Below, piece after piece: positions 61,774-64,000 of a stretch of 64,000 nt of DNA. The first letter of the stretch is position 1; each line of letters starts with the position of its first letter. The stretch is from an uncultured Bacteroidia bacterium (GTDB taxonomy: Bacteria > Bacteroidota > Bacteroidia > Bacteroidales > UBA932). The notes under the pieces were generated by a model. The model made no database searches. It had not been told where the DNA came from and saw only the letters and a list, made by a program, of their open reading frames with translations. The DNA lies in assembly GCA_902785785.1 (NCBI GenBank), contig CADAAA010000003.1, positions 62,001 through 126,000 on the forward strand, read 5' to 3'. The translations under genes were made by a program, and so were the position numbers.

Positions 61774-62700
61774 ATGAAACTCACGACCAGGCTATATGCC
61801 GCCGCAGCGGCCCTTTTCCTCCTTTGCATATCCTCCGCCGCCCAGCCCAGGGTGCCGGATTACATAGTCTTCGCGGGCGATACTGTCCGCTTTGACAGGG
61901 CCGATCTCCGCGAGCGGATGGACCGTGAACTCATCGCATTCTGCTATTCGCATACCAACTCCACTCTCATGATCAAGCGGGCCAACCGCTATTTCCCCCA
62001 GATCGAGCCGCTCCTGCGCGCCTGGGGAGTGCCGGATGACCTCAAGTACCTGATGGTCATCGAGAGCAATGTCGATCCGAAGGCGGTCTCCACCGCCGGC
62101 GCTGCGGGCTTCTGGCAGTTCATGAAGGAGACCGGCAGGAGTTTCGGACTGGTCGTCAACAACGAGGTCGACGAGCGGTACAACACCGAGAAGGCCACGC
62201 TCGCCGCGTGCAAATACCTCAAGCAGGCTTACGCCAAATACAAGGACTGGCTTACGGCCGCCGCCAGCTACAACGCCGGCCAGGGCAATATCAGCAAGCG
62301 CCTGACCGACCAGCACCAGACGTCCGCCATGGACCTCTGGCTGGTCGAGGAGACCTCGCGCTACATGTTCCGCATCCTTGCGGCCAAGATGTATTTCGAG
62401 GATCCCTCCGCCTTCGGCTTCTATTTCACCCGCGAGGGGCTCTACCCCAACATCCCTCCGCGCGAGGAGGTCGAGGTCAGCGGCCCGATCGACGACCTTA
62501 CCGTTTTCGCCGAGAAATACGGCGTCACTTACGCCGACCTCAAGCGGGCCAATCTCTGGCTGCGCGACTCCAAGCTTGTCAACAAGGAGCGCAAGACCTA
62601 TTATATAGCTATTCCGGATGTCGAAGCCGAGAAATATGACCCTTCCAAGACCCGGGTACACAACCTCACCTGGGTCAAAGCCACACCACTTCTGCCATGA
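61774..62700 (+). CDS. Lytic murein transglycosylase (MltD/Slt-like)
   Basis: Exported peptidoglycan-cleaving enzyme. A signal peptide ends near SSAAQ. The SLT domain (about 80-215) has catalytic E97 in LMVIESNVDPKAVSTAGAAG, then FWQFM and AAASYNAGQGNISKRL, the classical motifs. A C-terminal LysM-like segment (about 240-295, LTVFAEKYGVTYADLKRANL) would bind glycan strands. MKLTTRLY is the start; longer frames run antisense through the epimerase gene. Its stop overlaps menA (ATGA). Confidence 0.93.
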   Translation: MKLTTRLYAAAAALFLLCISSAAQPRVPDYIVFAGDTVRFDRADLRERMDRELIAFCYSHTNSTLMIKRANRYFPQIEPLLRAWGVPDDLKYLMVIESNVDPKAVSTAGAAGFWQFMKETGRSFGLVVNNEVDERYNTEKATLAACKYLKQAYAKYKDWLTAAASYNAGQGNISKRLTDQHQTSAMDLWLVEETSRYMFRILAAKMYFEDPSAFGFYFTREGLYPNIPPREEVEVSGPIDDLTVFAEKYGVTYADLKRANLWLRDSKLVNKERKTYYIAIPDVEAEKYDPSKTRVHNLTWVKATPLLP

Positions 62701-63602
62701 CCCTTTCTTCCTGCCTTAAATCCATGCGTCTGAGGACTTTGCCGCTGTCTCTGTCCGGCATTGTCATGGGCGTTTTCCTAGCTGCGGCCGATTATCGTAT
62801 CGCACCTTGGACGGTGGTTTTCCTAGCCTTGACGACTGTCTGCCTGCAGATCCTGAGCAATCTCTCCAACGAGCTCGGGGACACCTTGCACGGTACCGAT
62901 ACTTCTGACCGGCAGGGGATACATTATTCCATCCAGGACGGGGAGATGACCGTTCCGCAGATGAAGCGGCTCATCGGCGTCATGGTGGCGCTGTGCTGCG
63001 TGTTCGGGCTGCTGATGATAAAGTTTTCCTTCGGGAAGGTTTTTGACTGGCATCCAATGACTTTCGTCGTGCTCGGTGCGGCCGCCATCTGGGCGGCGAT
63101 GCATTATACCCTGGGCGATAATCCCTACGGCTACCGCGGGCTGGGCGACCTGTTCGTATTCCTGTTTTTCGGCATCGCGACAGTGTGCGGAGGGTACTTC
63201 CTCTGCGCGCATGAGTTCCCTTCGTGGATACTCCTGCTGCCCGCGACCGCCATCGGCTGCTTCAGCGTGGCAGTGCTGAATGTCAATAACATACGCGACA
63301 TGAAGACCGATGCCGCCACGCGTGTGACGGTGGCGATGAAGTTGGGCGGGCGCAGCGCGCGCATCTACCAGACCGCGCTCATAGCGCTGGGCTGGGCCGC
63401 AATGCTGGCCTACTGCGCGCTGCGCATTTTCAGCATCTGGCACTACCTGTTCGTGCTGACGCTTCCGCTGTTCATCCTGCACCTCCGCGGGGTCTGGACT
63501 CGCGACGGCCGCGCCCTCGACCCCATGCTCCCGCTCCTCGTCATGAGCTCCTTCCTCTTCTCCCTCCTCGCCGGCCTCGGCTTCGTGGTATTCCTCTTCT
63601 AG
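62697..63602 (+). CDS. menA: 1,4-dihydroxy-2-naphthoate polyprenyltransferase
   Basis: Membrane prenyltransferase of menaquinone synthesis that attaches the polyprenyl chain to DHNA. It is a UbiA-superfamily protein with about eight helices. The first Asp-rich motif is NELGDTLHGTD (about 61-71) and the second is NNIRDMKTDAATRVT (about 199-213). Length 301 is normal. It is coupled by ATGA overlap to the transglycosylase gene, a pairing without an obvious functional reason. Confidence 0.94.
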   Translation: MTLSSCLKSMRLRTLPLSLSGIVMGVFLAAADYRIAPWTVVFLALTTVCLQILSNLSNELGDTLHGTDTSDRQGIHYSIQDGEMTVPQMKRLIGVMVALCCVFGLLMIKFSFGKVFDWHPMTFVVLGAAAIWAAMHYTLGDNPYGYRGLGDLFVFLFFGIATVCGGYFLCAHEFPSWILLLPATAIGCFSVAVLNVNNIRDMKTDAATRVTVAMKLGGRSARIYQTALIALGWAAMLAYCALRIFSIWHYLFVLTLPLFILHLRGVWTRDGRALDPMLPLLVMSSFLFSLLAGLGFVVFLF

Positions 63603-63840
63603 CGTCCCCTCGCGGCCCCTCCTCCCCTCGCGGCCCCTCCTCCTCCCGCGGCCCCTCCTCCTTCCGCTGCCCCTCCTCCTCCCGCGGCTCTTCCTCCTCC
63701 CGCTGCCCCTCCTCCTTCCGCTGCCCCTCCTCCTCCCGCTGCCCCTTCCCCTCGCCCGCAGCCCTTCTTACGCCCCCACGCCCTTTCTCCTCCCACGCCC
63801 TTTCTCCGCTCGCGGCCATTCCTCCTCCCGCGGCCGTTCA
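63603..63840. repeat. Pyrimidine-rich imperfect tandem repeat
   Basis: Plus strand is almost purely C and T. Units such as CCCCTCCTCC, TTCCGCTG and TCCCGCGG recur with a period near 12-24 bp. Both strands are open in several frames that read as Glu/Gly/Arg or Pro/Leu repeats; I do not regard these as genes. The strand asymmetry could allow triplex or G-rich structures. Confidence 0.7.
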
Positions 63841-63844
63841 CTCG

Positions 63845-63873
63845 TTATCCCTCACCCGCCGGCTGAGGGATAA
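63845..63873. terminator. Hairpin downstream of menA
   Basis: TTATCCCTCA pairs perfectly with TGAGGGATAA around a 9-nt GC-rich loop. There is no T-tract, so termination is only possible. Confidence 0.4.
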
Positions 63874-63895
63874 AATGCCCCACTACTTTCTGCGC

Positions 63896-63927
63896 AGGAG
63901 GACTCCCGGGCTGCTCCCAGTCCTCCT
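63896..63927. repeat. Inverted repeat near window end
   Basis: AGGAGGACT (63896-63904) faces AGTCCTCCT (63919-63927). A related TAGGAGGATTC occurs near 63968. The remaining bases to the window end show no gene. Confidence 0.5.
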
Positions 63928-64000
63928 ACGCACGGGAAAACGCCCTCCAATGGCACTTTACTATTTGTAGGAGGATTCTTAACGCCCCCACGTTCCTCCT

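Noticed and set aside
63603..63840. Possible CRISPR array or repeat-protein gene in the pyrimidine-rich tract
   Set aside because: There are no constant direct repeats with unique spacers, and the open frames are pure low-complexity translations of the repeat.

Overview
The window is a gene-dense chromosomal segment from a member of the Bacteroidales (phylum Bacteroidota), with an unusually high G+C content for that group. The evidence is a SusC/SusD polysaccharide utilisation locus, an archaeal/eukaryal-type ProRS, LpxD-LpxC-LpxA without an intervening fabZ, many lipoprotein signals, and promoters of the Bacteroidota type (TTTG, about 20 bp, TAnnTTTG). The carbohydrate-active enzyme content (GH9, GH3, GH43, GH26, GH5, GH130) suggests a plant-fibre degrader of a rumen or gut environment, perhaps an uncultured lineage. 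The genus cannot be fixed from the sequence alone.

Region by region. Positions 1-13.4 kb hold scattered glycan genes: a GH9 glucanase cut by the window edge, a GH3 beta-glucosidase-like lipoprotein, a Gfo/Idh/MocA oxidoreductase, two divergent GT2 glycosyltransferases, a polysaccharide flippase, a DUF4153 membrane protein and a large tandem GH43 enzyme. Positions 13.4-16.6 kb are a looser zone: an alpha/beta hydrolase, a small membrane protein, relics of a decayed operon, ogt, a 500-bp palindrome-rich gap and an EamA transporter. Positions 16.5-35.8 kb are mostly housekeeping: tRNA-fMet, hisS, sppA, proS-DUF3078-tilS, a WYDPFW-repeat lipoprotein, an OmpP1/FadL-like porin, lpxD-lpxC-lpxA-wbqC, rimP-nusA-infB, tRNA-Gln and tadA.

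Positions 35.8-53.3 kb form a complete polysaccharide utilisation locus that looks built for beta-mannan or glucomannan. SusC, SusD and two surface glycan-binding proteins bind and import the glycan. GH26 and GH5 surface lipoproteins cut the backbone. An AraC-type regulator sits inside the locus. A second GH26, a GH130 mannosylglucose phosphorylase, a GPH-family symporter and a membrane-anchored GH5 finish the oligosaccharides. Positions 53.3-63.6 kb return to housekeeping: polA, an ECF sigma factor, rsmG, rpmH, an HHH protein, rsmI, a coiled-coil protein, tdk, an SDR epimerase, a MltD-like transglycosylase and menA. The last 400 bp are a pyrimidine-rich repeat with hairpins.

The most unusual observation is a 119-bp palindromic element lying in frame inside tilS. 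It appears to add about 40 residues to an essential tRNA-modifying enzyme, much as Rickettsia palindromic elements do. Two conserved genes also have reduced architecture: RimP lacks its C-terminal domain, and LpxC lacks the FabZ domain usual in Bacteroides.
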